64,000 nt of DNA from Sphingomonas aerolata (GTDB taxonomy: Bacteria; Pseudomonadota; Alphaproteobacteria; Sphingomonadales; Sphingomonadaceae): the NCBI RefSeq assembly GCF_003046295.1, contig NZ_PZZN01000002.1, positions 496,001 to 560,000 on the forward strand, given 5' to 3'. A program made the position numbers and the translations under genes. This document shows, piece after piece, positions 50,460 through 59,957 of this stretch (its first letter is position 1; every line of letters begins with the position of its first letter). Under the pieces are notes generated by a model. That model was not told the DNA's origin, ran no database searches, and was given only the letters and a program-made list of their open reading frames with translations.

Positions 50460-50873
50460 ATGCGCGCTATGACGCTGGGCCTTATGGCCGCCTCCACCCT
50501 GATCGCCGGCTGCGTCGGCGGTGGCGGCGACCGCTACGGCGTCGACCCGCGCTATCGGTCCTATGACTATAACCGGCCCGACCCCGCCTATGGCAGCTAT
50601 GACGCCGGCCGCTACTACCGCGACGACCGCCGCTACCGCGAACGCCGCCTCTCGAACAACGACCGCATCTATCGCGGCAATGACGGCCGCTATTATTGCC
50701 GCCGCAACGACGGGACGACCGGTCTGATCGTCGGCGGTGTGGCCGGCGGCGTGCTCGGCAACGTGATCGCACCCGGCGGTTCGGGTCTGCTCGGCACCGT
50801 GCTCGGCGCCGCCGGCGGCGCGCTCGCCGGACGGGCGGTCGATCGCAGCAACACCCCGGCACGCTGCCGCTAA
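50460..50873 (+). CDS. Glycine-zipper (2TM) lipoprotein
   Basis: A 137-residue predicted outer-membrane lipoprotein with signal STLIAGC, a Tyr/Arg/Asp-rich middle (DPRYRSYDYNRPDPAYGSYD) and a C-terminal glycine zipper (GLIVGGVAGGVLGNVI, GTVLGAAGGALAGRAVD) like SlyB/Rick_17kDa proteins. GAAAGGA precedes the ATG. Role in envelope integrity is the family expectation. Confidence 0.82.
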   Translation: MRAMTLGLMAASTLIAGCVGGGGDRYGVDPRYRSYDYNRPDPAYGSYDAGRYYRDDRRYRERRLSNNDRIYRGNDGRYYCRRNDGTTGLIVGGVAGGVLGNVIAPGGSGLLGTVLGAAGGALAGRAVDRSNTPARCR

Positions 50874-50880
50874 TGACCGG

Positions 50881-50910
50881 GGCTGGCGGCGTTCTATTAC
50901 GCCGCCGGCC
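50881..50910 (+). terminator. Hairpin after the glycine-zipper gene
   Basis: GGCTGGCGGCGT and ACGCCGCCGGCC pair (one G-U) around a 6-base loop, eight bases after the stop codon. Confidence 0.5.
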
Positions 50911-51047
50911 TTGGCGCTGCGGGGGATCTTTCTGAAGGTAATGGTCGTCTAAAAACACCGCCAGATTTGCAATTTCGGGTCGTCTGGCCCATATGGAGAT
51001 TTGCTACAGTCGCATATCGACGGTTCTTGGCGCTTTGCGGCACCTTT

Positions 51048-51115
51048 CTCCTTCTTTCCCTGCTCCGCGGCATCGGGCGGTCCGAACCTCGGATTGCCCC
51101 ATAACAAAGAAGGAG
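51048..51115 (+). promoter_or_regulatory. Leader element able to sequester the csp ribosome binding site
   Basis: CTCCTTCTTT (51048-51057) is perfectly complementary to AAAGAAGGAG (51106-51115), which contains the Shine-Dalgarno sequence seven bases before the csp ATG. A 48-base segment with a small CCGA/TCGG hairpin lies between. The 249-bp upstream gap is otherwise leader and promoter DNA. Confidence 0.55.
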
Positions 51116-51122
51116 CCATCGC

Positions 51123-51335
51123 ATGGCTATCACTGGCACCGTAAAGTTCTTCAACGCCGACAAGGGCTATGGCTTCATCGCTCCCGATGGCGGTGGCAAC
51201 GATGCATTTGTGCACATCACCGCGGTTGAGCGCGCCGGCATGCCGACGCTGAACCAGAACCAGCGCGTCACCTACGAGCTCGAGCCCGACAAGCGCGGCA
51301 AGCAGTCGGCTGTGAACCTCCAGCCGGCCGACTGA
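51123..51335 (+). CDS. Cold-shock domain protein, CspA family
   Basis: A 70-residue single cold-shock domain that binds single-stranded RNA or DNA. TGTVKFFNADKGYGFIAPDG contains RNP-1 (KGYGFI) and DAFVHIT is RNP-2. AAGGAG lies seven bases upstream. The leader is long for a small gene and has a perfect anti-Shine-Dalgarno segment, pointing to structural control of translation as in other csp genes. Confidence 0.95.
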   Translation: MAITGTVKFFNADKGYGFIAPDGGGNDAFVHITAVERAGMPTLNQNQRVTYELEPDKRGKQSAVNLQPAD

Positions 51336-51340
51336 GGCTG

Positions 51341-51406
51341 TCGGCGGACTTGTCCGCCGATGACTGATTTCGGTTGCGGCGCGGCGACCCCTCTGGTCGC
51401 CGCGCC
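51341..51406 (+). terminator. Two hairpins after csp
   Basis: TCGGCGGAC-TT-GTCCGCCGA (51341-51360) and a 12-bp stem GGCGCGGCGACC/GGTCGCCGCGCC (51378-51406), the latter followed by a pyrimidine-rich tail TACTTCCTCT. Confidence 0.6.
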
Positions 51407-51438
51407 TACTTCCTCTAGTTCCTCAGGAGCGCAGCAGC

Positions 51439-51663
51439 ATGGCCGATAATCCAGAATTCTACCGGGCCCGCGCTGAAGAAGAGCGTCGCAATGGCGATGC
51501 CGCCTCGCTCGACAATGTCCGCGACCGCTGCCGCCGCGCCGAAAAGGCCTGGGACGACATGGCCAGCCGCGCCGAGCGCACGCAGACGTTGCGCGCCGCC
51601 CGCGAAGCCGCCCCCCCCGGTGGCGAGCGCATGGCGAACACCACGATGATCCCCGCCGAATAA
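51439..51663 (+). CDS. Small hypothetical charged helical protein
   Basis: A 74-residue protein, mostly one charged amphipathic helix (FYRARAEEERRNGDAASLDN, RCRRAEKAWDDMASRAERT), no signal peptide or membrane segment. CAGGAG lies before the ATG. I recognise no named domain. Followed by a strong terminator hairpin. Confidence 0.7.
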   Translation: MADNPEFYRARAEEERRNGDAASLDNVRDRCRRAEKAWDDMASRAERTQTLRAAREAAPPGGERMANTTMIPAE

Positions 51664-51674
51664 GATCGGCTTCG

Positions 51675-51700
51675 AACGGCCGCCACCATCGGCGGCCGTT
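51675..51700. terminator. Terminator between convergent genes
   Basis: AACGGCCGCC-ACCATC-GGCGGCCGTT: perfect 10-bp stem followed by TTCC. It serves the gene ending at 51663 and possibly the minus-strand hydrolase ending at 51740. Confidence 0.6.
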
Positions 51701-51739
51701 TCCATATCCAGCGTTTGGGCATGGCAACATGCCGCACAG

Positions 51740-52744
51740 TCAGCGCAGCCCGCCTGTATCCTTCCACCTGTCGAGAATTTCCGGTGGTGGCGGTAATCGA
51801 TCCGCTTCGACTGGTGTCGAGGCACCAGCTACCCCACTTGTTGGAGCCGTCGCCGATATGGTGCCGGCCAGACCTGAACCGCGTCTGGCGCCACCCGCGC
51901 TATCAGGCCGCGCTGTGGTCGAGAGTGCTACAAATGCCGCGCCGGTGGCCCCGCCGGGCACCGGCTCGTGGCCGAGATACTGCTGGTTAAAGGCAGCCGC
52001 GGTGCCCCAATAGCCTTTCCACCGGTGAAAGAAATGTGCCCCGACCACCGCCGTCATCACCAGACTACGGCTCCAAGGCGGCGTGACGGCATAGGTATGA
52101 TAATGCGTCGCCAGTCCGACTGGCGCATAAACATAGCCCGCCAAAACCATCGCCGCATTCCGCTCAGCCCGGACCCACGCAAGCCTGGCCGGCGCGTGCG
52201 CGGTCGCGCCGTCACAGGCAAAGCTGAATTGACATGCAGTCGGTGCCCCGCCCGAATGGGGCCCCTGATAGACCACGCCGCAGACGCTTGCCGGGAAGGC
52301 GGGATGGCGGACACGATTGAGAATGATCTGAGCAACCGCGCGTTGCCCGGCATCGGGCTCGGATGCGGCCTCGTAATAGATCGCAGTCGTCAGGCAGAAC
52401 AACGCCCGCGCCCGGTCCGCCGCGCTGGTCCTCGTCATTGAAAAGGGACGCGCCGCCACTATGCCGGGATCCCCTGTACGAACATCAACGGAACTGGGCA
52501 CCTTGGGGAGGGCGGTCGTTCCCGTCACTCCGGGGACGGGAGCCCCAAAGTCCCCGGGAATGCTCTCGAGGGCATTGCTATGGCGCCCCTCGCCATCACC
52601 GCCGCGCAGAGGTGTCCCGGCATCCCTTGGCGCGTAGCGGAACGCCGCGTGCGCAAACAGCGCGGTCGACGCGATCACGCCGGATATGGCCACCGGCAAC
52701 CATCGTCGTCTCGATGACCGGGAGGCCCAGCGCGTCGTGTTCAA
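51740..52744 (-). CDS. Cell wall hydrolase, SleB family
   Basis: A 334-residue protein with an N-terminal membrane anchor (LPVAISGVIASTALFAHAAF), a low-complexity periplasmic stretch of about 80 residues and the Hydrolase_2/SleB domain: AIYYEAASEPDAGQRAVAQI with the catalytic Glu, ILNRVRHPAFPASVCGVVYQ, CQFSFACDG. It should cut peptidoglycan glycan strands. The C-terminal 70 residues are disordered. Confidence 0.87.
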   Translation of the reverse strand: MNTTRWASRSSRRRWLPVAISGVIASTALFAHAAFRYAPRDAGTPLRGGDGEGRHSNALESIPGDFGAPVPGVTGTTALPKVPSSVDVRTGDPGIVAARPFSMTRTSAADRARALFCLTTAIYYEAASEPDAGQRAVAQIILNRVRHPAFPASVCGVVYQGPHSGGAPTACQFSFACDGATAHAPARLAWVRAERNAAMVLAGYVYAPVGLATHYHTYAVTPPWSRSLVMTAVVGAHFFHRWKGYWGTAAAFNQQYLGHEPVPGGATGAAFVALSTTARPDSAGGARRGSGLAGTISATAPTSGVAGASTPVEADRLPPPPEILDRWKDTGGLR

Positions 52745-52845
52745 TATCCCGCCATTCTTGCGCCACCGTCATCAAAGACGGCCAGCCATATCGCAGCAAA
52801 CCCTACCGTTCCGCTACCGAATGCCCGCGGTCGTCGCGACGAGGA

Positions 52846-55683
52846 TTATTTAAGTGCGGCGGTATCGAGTTTTAACGCAGCCTCGGGGATCAGCTCGGCT
52901 TGCGGATAGGCTTGTCGGAGCGAGGGGGCGAATTGCTTGGCATCGCCGACGACCACGATACTGGCCTTTATGGGATCGAGCAGCGCCGCGGCTGCGGTTT
53001 GGACCGACGCGGAATCAACTGCGCCAACCTTAGCCGTAAACTGCTGCAGTTCATCGACGCTAACGCCGTTCTGGACGTAAGATCCCAGAATTCCTGCAAC
53101 GCCGGACGTCGTCTCGATCCCGCGCCCGAAATTCCCGACAAGCACGGCCTTGCGCGTTTCCAGTTCACCCGGGGATACGGGCGCCTTGCCCATGCCCGCC
53201 AGCTCCGCTGCGATCAGCGAGACGACTTCCGTTGCGGTAGGGTTCTTGGTCTGTGTCCGCGCGGCAACCGTTCCCTGTGTCTTCCCCGCGTCCAGCGTGC
53301 TGCCTGCGCCATAGGCCAGACCGCGCTTGATCCGGATTTCCTGGTTCAATCGTGAAGAGAAGCCTCCGCCAAGTATGGTGTTCGCTACCGCCAGCGAATA
53401 ATAGCGGGGGTCGGTACGCGCGATCGCCGGCCGGGCGACGACGACGCCAGCCTGGCCCGCATCGGGCATGTCGACGACGATCACGCGAGGCGCCGGGTAA
53501 TCGATCGCCATCGCGGGTGTGGTCGCCTCCCCGGTTTTCTTCCAGGGCCCGAATTGGGCGTCGGCCAGCGTCTTCGCCTGCGCTGCGGTGACGTCGCCGA
53601 CCATTATGAGCGAAGCCTGATCGGGGCTGAAGCTGCGCGCATAGGCCGCGGTGATGTCGCCCCGGGTGATCGCCTTCAACGAGATCGGCGTTCCGCCGAT
53701 CGGCGCGCCATAGGCAGACGTGCCGAGAACCGCCCGATCGGCGACCAGTGCGGCCAGCTGCGCCGGGTTCTTGAGCGCGAGTGATACTGTGTCGACCTGC
53801 TGCGTCCGTGCCCGTTCGATCTCGTCGGGCGCGAACGCAGGGTGCATCGCCACGTCGGCGAGGATCGACAGCGCGGGGGCAAGCTGATCAGCCTTCACCG
53901 TGACGTCGACGGAGGCACCGTCGCTGCCTGCATCGCTGCCGATCGATCCGCCGAGGCCTTCGATCTGGCGCGCTATCTGCGTGGCTGTCCGCGTGCGCGT
54001 GCCTTTGGTCAGCAACTCGGCCGCCAAGCTGCTCACGCCTGCTCGATTGGCAGGATCGGTTGCCGCGCCGCCACCGGTAACGAGATAGGCGGTGACGATC
54101 GGCAGATCGTGCCGTTCCACGGTGATAAGCCGCATGCCATTGGCGAGCTGCGTCGTGATCGGCTGGGGCAGGGTCGGCGATATCGGTGTACCGGGGGCGG
54201 GCGGAAGGATGCGCTGTCCTTCGGCGGCGGGGGTAACAATCTCGACGCTGGCGGGCGCCTTGAGATCCTCGACGCGGACGGTGGGGGCCACATCGATCGT
54301 CGCGACCCGCGTCGCGGCCGGCTTGGCATCGAGCGGGAGATACCGGATCGTCGCGGATTGCGCGTCAGCCAGATAGGTCCGTGCGACGCGCTGGATATCT
54401 GCGGCCGTGACCTGCGCAATGGCCGCGAGCTGGCGGTCTGCGGCGCGGGGATCACCATCCACGATCACCGATGACGCAAGGGTGCTCGCCTTTCCTTCGG
54501 CGGTTTCCCGGGCGATGATCGACGCTGTCAGAATTTCGTTCTTCGCTTCGGCCAGTTCGGCAGGGGTGACGGGGGCGTCGCGCAGCCGTGCGATCTCTCG
54601 CTTGAGCGCGGCCTCGCCAGCGTCGACGCTCTTGCCCCCGGCCATGATGGCATAGACGACCAGATTGCCGGTCGACTGCTTGCTGTCGATCATGGCGTCC
54701 GCGGACTGTGCGAGTTGATCGCGGTAGACGACGCTCTCGTAGAGCCGCGAGCTTTCGCCCTCCGACAATATCGCTTTCAGGAGACTGAGCGCGGGAATGT
54801 CGGCAGCGCGGTCCGCCGGGATATGATAGCTGATCAGCACCGCGGGGAGCGGCGTGTTGGGCTCGTAGACGGTACGCGTCACGGCTTGGGTACGGGCCGG
54901 CTCGGCGACCGTTACCCGAGGAATTTCCCCGCTCGGCTTCTTGATGGGGGCGAAGTAGGTGTCGATCCAGCGATTGAGCTGTGCCGGCTCGAAGTTGCCC
55001 GAGACGACCAGAACCGCATTGTCGGGTCGATAATAGGTTGCATGAAAGGCGCGGACGTCGTCGATGCCGGCGGCTTCGAGATTTTCCAGGCTGCCGATCG
55101 TACCACGTGCATAGGGATGTCGTGCATAGGCAAGCGCGGGATAATAGAGTGAGAACAGCTTGCCATAGGGCCGGGCCAGGGTGCTCTGGCGAAGCTCCTC
55201 CTTCACGACGTCGCGTTCAGATGCGAAGCTCTTAGGTTCGACCACAAGGCTCGCCATTCGGTCGGCTTCGGCGAACAGCAGACGCGGCAAGTGATTGGCC
55301 GGCACCACCTCGTAATAATTCGTATAGTCGTCGTTGGTCGATGCGTTGTTATAGCCGCCGACGTCCTCGGTTAGCCGGTCCATCTGCTCCGACACCAGAT
55401 TGCGGGTCGATTTGAACATCAGATGTTCGAACATATGGGCAAAGCCGGACCGGCCCTTTGGATCGTCCTTGGACCCGACGTCATACCAGACCTGGACCGA
55501 AACGTTGGGTGTCGCCGTGTCCCGGATGGCGTAGACACGCAAACCGTTGGCCAGCACGCGTTCGGTGAAGGCGAGCGGTCTTACGGAGACGTTCGACGTA
55601 GATTTTGGGGGGGCGGACTGCGCCACCACCGCTGCAGGACAACAGGCTGCACCAAGCAGCAAGGCGGAGCGGAGGAGGCGCAT
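52846..55683 (-). CDS. M16 family zinc metallopeptidase, two-domain secreted form
   Basis: A 945-residue pitrilysin-type protease with a signal peptide (LLLGAACCPAAVVAQ). The inverted zinc motif HMFEH is at about residues 83-87, with the distal Glu in LLFAEADRM. The second half (after about residue 500, TTQLANGMRLITVERHDLPI) is a homologous M16 repeat without the zinc motif, acting as the inactive partner domain. Likely degrades peptides in the periplasm. Confidence 0.9.
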   Translation of the reverse strand: MRLLRSALLLGAACCPAAVVAQSAPPKSTSNVSVRPLAFTERVLANGLRVYAIRDTATPNVSVQVWYDVGSKDDPKGRSGFAHMFEHLMFKSTRNLVSEQMDRLTEDVGGYNNASTNDDYTNYYEVVPANHLPRLLFAEADRMASLVVEPKSFASERDVVKEELRQSTLARPYGKLFSLYYPALAYARHPYARGTIGSLENLEAAGIDDVRAFHATYYRPDNAVLVVSGNFEPAQLNRWIDTYFAPIKKPSGEIPRVTVAEPARTQAVTRTVYEPNTPLPAVLISYHIPADRAADIPALSLLKAILSEGESSRLYESVVYRDQLAQSADAMIDSKQSTGNLVVYAIMAGGKSVDAGEAALKREIARLRDAPVTPAELAEAKNEILTASIIARETAEGKASTLASSVIVDGDPRAADRQLAAIAQVTAADIQRVARTYLADAQSATIRYLPLDAKPAATRVATIDVAPTVRVEDLKAPASVEIVTPAAEGQRILPPAPGTPISPTLPQPITTQLANGMRLITVERHDLPIVTAYLVTGGGAATDPANRAGVSSLAAELLTKGTRTRTATQIARQIEGLGGSIGSDAGSDGASVDVTVKADQLAPALSILADVAMHPAFAPDEIERARTQQVDTVSLALKNPAQLAALVADRAVLGTSAYGAPIGGTPISLKAITRGDITAAYARSFSPDQASLIMVGDVTAAQAKTLADAQFGPWKKTGEATTPAMAIDYPAPRVIVVDMPDAGQAGVVVARPAIARTDPRYYSLAVANTILGGGFSSRLNQEIRIKRGLAYGAGSTLDAGKTQGTVAARTQTKNPTATEVVSLIAAELAGMGKAPVSPGELETRKAVLVGNFGRGIETTSGVAGILGSYVQNGVSVDELQQFTAKVGAVDSASVQTAAAALLDPIKASIVVVGDAKQFAPSLRQAYPQAELIPEAALKLDTAALK

Positions 55684-55691
55684 CTGTATCC

Positions 55692-55907
55692 TTACTTCTG
55701 GGTACGCGAGCGGTTAAAAAGCACCGCGCCGGCGATGGCGGCTGAGCCTATGCCGACGCCAAGCCCGATCTTCGCAAGCGGCCAGGTCTTCGCCTTCTCG
55801 ACGGTCGCCTTTGCTGCGGCTTCGGCGTGAAGCTTTGCTTCCTTGGCTGCGGCGAGAATTTCGTTGGGGGTATCGTCGTCGGCAGCCGTTGTGATGGGAT
55901 CGGTCAC
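55692..55907 (-). CDS. Small membrane protein of unknown function
   Basis: A 71-residue protein: an acidic N-terminus, an Ala/Lys/Glu-rich helix and one C-terminal membrane span (LAKIGLGVGIGSAAIAGAVLF) ending in Arg/Lys. The layout recalls small stress-associated membrane proteins, but no family is recognised. It lies nine bases after tgt and eight before the M16 gene, so it is probably in the same transcript. Confidence 0.7.
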   Translation of the reverse strand: MTDPITTAADDDTPNEILAAAKEAKLHAEAAAKATVEKAKTWPLAKIGLGVGIGSAAIAGAVLFNRSRTQK

Positions 55908-55916
55908 GTCACTCTC

Positions 55917-57062
55917 CTAACTCGATTTCCGACCATACTCCGCTCGGAAATCATTTGCGAACTTCGTCAATGTGCCGGCGGCGATCGCAGCGCGCAGATC
56001 TGCCATCAGCGTTTCGTAAAACCAGATATTGTGTTCGGTCATCAACATCGCGCCCAGCATTTCGCCCGCACGGACGAGATGATGCAGATAGGCCCGGCTC
56101 CAGGTGGCGCAGACCGGGCAGGCACAGTCGGCCGCCAGCGGCAACTGGTCCTCGGCAAACCGGGCGTTGCGGATGTTGATCGGCCCGTTGCGCGTGAACG
56201 CCTGGCCGGTTCGCCCTGACCGGGTCGGCATGACGCAATCGAACATGTCGATTCCGCGCTCGACAGCGCCCACGATATCGTCAGGCTTGCCGACGCCCAT
56301 CAGGTAGCGGGGTTTGTCGGCGGGCAATTGTCCGGGGGCGAAATCCAGGCATCCGAACATCGCCTCCTGTCCTTCGCCGACCGCCAATCCGCCGACCGCA
56401 TAACCATCGAAGCCGATATTGATCAGCGCGTCCGCCGAGGATTTGCGGAACGACTCGTTCAGCGCGCCTTGCTGGATTCCGAAGATCGCGTTGTTATCCG
56501 CATGCGCACCGCCTGCATCGAAGGCATCGCGTGATCGCTTTGCCCAACGCATCGATCGTTCCATGGCGGCGGCCTGAACCTCCCGCGTGGAGGTCGTCGG
56601 GACAAGCTCGTCGAACGCCATGACGATGTTCGACCCCAATAAACGCTGGATCTCGATCGACCGTTCGGGGCTGAGCAGGTGCCGGGTACCATCGAGATGC
56701 GATTTGAACGACACGCCTTCCTCGGACCGCTTGGTAAGATCCGCGAGGCTCATCACCTGATACCCGCCCGAGTCGGTGAGGATCGGTTTCGACCAGCCCA
56801 TGAAGCCGTGAAGCCCGCCCAGTCGCGCGACACGTTCCGCGCCGGGACGCAGCATGAGATGATAGGTGTTGCCGAGGATGATGTCGGCCCCCGCGGCCGC
56901 CACGTCGTCGGGCTTCATCGCCTTGACCGTCGCGGCGGTGCCGACCGGCATGAAGGCGGGTGTGCGGATCACGCCACGCTGCATCGCGATCTGGCCCGTG
57001 CGTGCTGCGCCGTCGGTGGAAGAAATGGTGAAGTCGAAACGAGGGGACACGGGATGATCCAT
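55917..57062 (-). CDS. tgt: tRNA-guanine(34) transglycosylase
   Basis: Exchanges guanine at the wobble position for preQ1 in the queuosine pathway. 381 residues from ATG 57062: [18 protein letters not shown], the catalytic Asp97 in [24 protein letters not shown] with the nucleophile region, and zinc ligands in [17 protein letters not shown]. Its ATG overlaps the stop of the EF-hand gene by one base. queA lies just upstream of that gene. Confidence 0.95.
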   Translation of the reverse strand: MDHPVSPRFDFTISSTDGAARTGQIAMQRGVIRTPAFMPVGTAATVKAMKPDDVAAAGADIILGNTYHLMLRPGAERVARLGGLHGFMGWSKPILTDSGGYQVMSLADLTKRSEEGVSFKSHLDGTRHLLSPERSIEIQRLLGSNIVMAFDELVPTTSTREVQAAAMERSMRWAKRSRDAFDAGGAHADNNAIFGIQQGALNESFRKSSADALINIGFDGYAVGGLAVGEGQEAMFGCLDFAPGQLPADKPRYLMGVGKPDDIVGAVERGIDMFDCVMPTRSGRTGQAFTRNGPINIRNARFAEDQLPLAADCACPVCATWSRAYLHHLVRAGEMLGAMLMTEHNIWFYETLMADLRAAIAAGTLTKFANDFRAEYGRKSS

Positions 57063-57505
57063 TAACGGCGCTTGCCGCGCGGTGGGGCGTTGGGGGCGAA
57101 GCTCCTGATCGTCAGCAGTTCCTCGCGTACGAGTACGCCGTCCCGGTTGCGGTCGAAGCGGAGAAAGAACTGCGCAAATCGGGCCTGAAGCTCGGCAAGG
57201 GTGATCGCGTTGTCGCCGTCGCGATCGACTTCGAAGGGGCTCGGCAGGGCGTTGCGATCGCCAAGCCATTTCAGCGACCAGTCGGCATAGGCGATATAGC
57301 CGATCTTGCCCGTCATGCTGCCCTCGGCGCCCGCAAAGCTCCGCGCGAGGCAAGTGTCGAGTTCGGGCCTGGTCACGCGCGCGTCGCGATCCGCATCGCA
57401 GGCGGCGATCAGCATCGCGGCCGGTTCGGCAAAGATCGTTGCGGGCGGTTGCGCAATCCCCGCGGAAGGCACGACCTGCAAAGCCAGAATCAACGGGATC
57501 AACAT
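57062..57505 (-). CDS. Secreted EF-hand domain protein
   Basis: A 147-residue protein with a signal peptide ([18 protein letters not shown]) and three EF-hand-like loops: [27 protein letters not shown] and [13 protein letters not shown], the last two with good Asp-x-Asp/Asn-x-Asp spacing. Calcium binding in the periplasm is likely. ATG 57505 lies seven bases after the queA stop; the gene sits between queA and tgt, normally adjacent. Confidence 0.8.
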   Translation of the reverse strand: MLIPLILALQVVPSAGIAQPPATIFAEPAAMLIAACDADRDARVTRPELDTCLARSFAGAEGSMTGKIGYIAYADWSLKWLGDRNALPSPFEVDRDGDNAITLAELQARFAQFFLRFDRNRDGVLVREELLTIRSFAPNAPPRGKRR

Positions 57506-57512
57506 GGGCCGG

Positions 57513-58568
57513 TCATGGCAGCAGCAGGCTGGCATCGCCATAGCTGTAGAAGCGATACTTGGCCGCAATTGCATGCACATAGGCGGCCTGCATCCGCTCG
57601 CGTCCCATCAGCGCCGATACCAGCATGAACAGCGTTGAGCGCGGAAGGTGGAAATTGGTCATCAGGCCATCGATCCCCTTGAAGCGGTAGCCCGGCGTGA
57701 TGAAGATCGCCGTGTCGCCCTCAAACGGGCGGATGACGCCGTCGTTACCAGTCGCGCTCTCGATCAGTCGCAGCGATGTCGTGCCGACCGCGATCACCCG
57801 GCCGCCGGCGGCGCGGACCGCATTCAGCTGGTCCGCCGTGGTCGCATCGATCCGGCCCCATTCGGCATGCATCTGGTGATCGTCGGTATCGTCCACCTTC
57901 ATCGGCAGGAACGTGCCCGCACCGACGTGCAGCGTCAGCGTGGCCTTCGCAATGCCCGCAGCCTCGAGCGCCGCCATCACCGATGGGGTGAAGTGCAGCG
58001 CCGCGGTCGGCGCTGCGACCGCGCCGGGTTCGGCGGCGAACATTGTCTGGTAATCCTCGGCGTCGCGCGCGTCCGTCGGGCGCTTCGCCGCGATATAGGG
58101 AGGCAAGGGCATTCGCCCCGCGCGATCGAGCAGCAGTTCGATCGGTTCGTCGCCTGCGAATTCGAGCGCGTAGCTGCCGTCTTCTGCCCGGTCGACCGTC
58201 CGGGCGACGACGCCATTGCCGAAATCGATCGGATCCCCATCGCGCAGACGGCGCGCATTTCGAATGAAGGCGCGCCAACGCCGCGGCCCCTCGCGCTTGT
58301 GCAGCGTCGCCCCGATCTTCGCTCCGGACGATAGCTGTCCGTCCTGCTCGATCCCAGCACGACGTCCTTCGAGCTGCGCCGGAATGACCCGCGTGTCGTT
58401 GAACACCAGCAGGTCGCCGCGACGCAGCTGTCCAGCCAGATCCGTGACGCGCAGGTCGCGTGTTGCATCCCCGTCTAAGACCAACAGCCGTGCGGCATCG
58501 CGCGGCGTTTCGGGCCGGAGTGCGATACGGTCGGTCGGCAGGTCGAAGTCGAAAAGGTCGACGTTCAA
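57513..58568 (-). CDS. queA: S-adenosylmethionine:tRNA ribosyltransferase-isomerase
   Basis: Adds the cyclopentene ring precursor to preQ1 in tRNA. The 351-residue product begins with the family N-terminus [18 protein letters not shown] from a TTG at 58568, with GAGAG upstream. [29 protein letters not shown] and [17 protein letters not shown] are diagnostic. It lies seven bases after the cyclophilin gene and with tgt makes two steps of queuosine synthesis. Confidence 0.94.
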   Translation of the reverse strand: MNVDLFDFDLPTDRIALRPETPRDAARLLVLDGDATRDLRVTDLAGQLRRGDLLVFNDTRVIPAQLEGRRAGIEQDGQLSSGAKIGATLHKREGPRRWRAFIRNARRLRDGDPIDFGNGVVARTVDRAEDGSYALEFAGDEPIELLLDRAGRMPLPPYIAAKRPTDARDAEDYQTMFAAEPGAVAAPTAALHFTPSVMAALEAAGIAKATLTLHVGAGTFLPMKVDDTDDHQMHAEWGRIDATTADQLNAVRAAGGRVIAVGTTSLRLIESATGNDGVIRPFEGDTAIFITPGYRFKGIDGLMTNFHLPRSTLFMLVSALMGRERMQAAYVHAIAAKYRFYSYGDASLLLP

Positions 58569-58575
58569 CGGACTC

Positions 58576-59298
58576 TCACTTCTTCGCGGGGGCCTTCTTG
58601 GCAAGCTTGGGCTTTGCAATGACCGCCGGTGCTGGCCTCGACTTGCTGCTGCCGGTCCCCGGCAGGGTTACAGGCGCGCCCAGTGCCGGTGATGCGGTAA
58701 CAGGCGCCGCGACATAGGCTGGTGGGCCGTCCGCAGCGATATAAGCGTGCAGGATACGCGAGGGGTTTGCCGGCGGCTCGCCGCGCTCAATGGCGTCGAC
58801 ATATTGCATGCCGTCGATCACCCGGCCGAACACGGTATATTTCTTGTCGAGGCTGAGGCGCGGCTGAAAGACGATGAAGAACTGGCTGTTCGCGCTGTCT
58901 TCCTTTTCCGAACGCGCCGCGGACACCGCGCCGCGAACGTGCGGCAGATAATTGAACTCGGCCTTCACGTCGGGCAGGGGTGAGCCACCGGTACCGTCAC
59001 CCTTTGGATCGCCGCCCTGTGCCATGAACCCGTCGATTACCCGGTGAAACGCCAGGCCGTCGTAGAAATGCTGCCGGGTCAGGGTTTTGATGCGCTCGAC
59101 CATCAAAGGGGCGACATCGGGACGAAGCCAGATCGTGACCCGGCCTCCCGTCGACAGGTCGAGCAGCAGCAGGTTCTGCGTGTCCGTCGTCAACGGCGGG
59201 GTAGCGCGTCCGGCAACGGCGGGATCGATGATCTGGGCGGACGCAGGCGCCGCGACGAGGCACCCGAGGATCGCAAACATACCGGCGAAAAAGCGCAT
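58576..59298 (-). CDS. Peptidylprolyl isomerase, cyclophilin type, secreted
   Basis: A 240-residue periplasmic cyclophilin. ATG 59298 gives a proper signal peptide ([19 protein letters not shown]); ATG 59322 is also possible. [20 protein letters not shown] and NSQFFIVF are the catalytic core with the Arg and Gln-Phe residues. The C-terminal 70 residues end in a Lys/Ala/Pro-rich tail beyond the fold. Probably co-transcribed with queA. Confidence 0.9.
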   Translation of the reverse strand: MRFFAGMFAILGCLVAAPASAQIIDPAVAGRATPPLTTDTQNLLLLDLSTGGRVTIWLRPDVAPLMVERIKTLTRQHFYDGLAFHRVIDGFMAQGGDPKGDGTGGSPLPDVKAEFNYLPHVRGAVSAARSEKEDSANSQFFIVFQPRLSLDKKYTVFGRVIDGMQYVDAIERGEPPANPSRILHAYIAADGPPAYVAAPVTASPALGAPVTLPGTGSSKSRPAPAVIAKPKLAKKAPAKK

Positions 59299-59414
59299 CA
59301 AATCCCTACTCGCATTGGCCATGAGGCCGGGGCCGACCTTGAAGCCCGCCGCTTAGAACAAATCCGTGCTTGCGCCAAACTGAACATCGTCCGCCGACTG
59401 GCGTCCCGCACGCG

Positions 59415-59936
59415 TCAACTTCCCTTGCGGCCGATCTGATTGACGCGGGCAATGACCTCTTCACTGACGGCAGGCGGCACGAATTTGGCTATGTCCCCGC
59501 CAAAGAGCGCGATTTCCTTGACCAGCTTGCTCGCAATCGGCTGCAGCGCGACATCCGCCATCAGGAACACCGTCTCGACCCGCGGATTGATCTGCTGGTT
59601 CATCCCCGCCATCTGATATTCATATTCGAAGTCGGCGACGGCACGCAGACCGCGGACGATGACCTTCGCGCCTTCGCGCTCGGCAAAATCCATCAACAGA
59701 GAATCGAACGCGACCACGTGGATCTCGCCGGCCACGCCGTCTACCTCACGCCTCACCATCGCCATGCGTTCCTCGATCGTGAACATCGGCGATTTGGAGG
59801 CATTCGTCGTGACGCCGACGACCAGCCGGTCGACCAGCTTCGCGCCACGCCGGATGATGTCCATATGGCCCAGCGTGATCGGGTCGAACGTACCCGGGTA
59901 AACACCGACCCTTACGGTCTCGTGGCTTGCCGTCAT
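59415..59936 (-). CDS. coaD: Pantetheine-phosphate adenylyltransferase
   Basis: Fourth step of coenzyme A synthesis. The 173-residue nucleotidyltransferase has YPGTFDPITLGHMDII with the T/HxGH-type motif, the VRGLRAVADFEYEYQMAGMN loop and a C-terminal ASKLVKEIALFGGDI. Length is normal. It lies 21 bp after ispA. Confidence 0.94.
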   Translation of the reverse strand: MTASHETVRVGVYPGTFDPITLGHMDIIRRGAKLVDRLVVGVTTNASKSPMFTIEERMAMVRREVDGVAGEIHVVAFDSLLMDFAEREGAKVIVRGLRAVADFEYEYQMAGMNQQINPRVETVFLMADVALQPIASKLVKEIALFGGDIAKFVPPAVSEEVIARVNQIGRKGS

Positions 59937-59957
59937 GGTCGGTGTCTCCGGAAGAGG

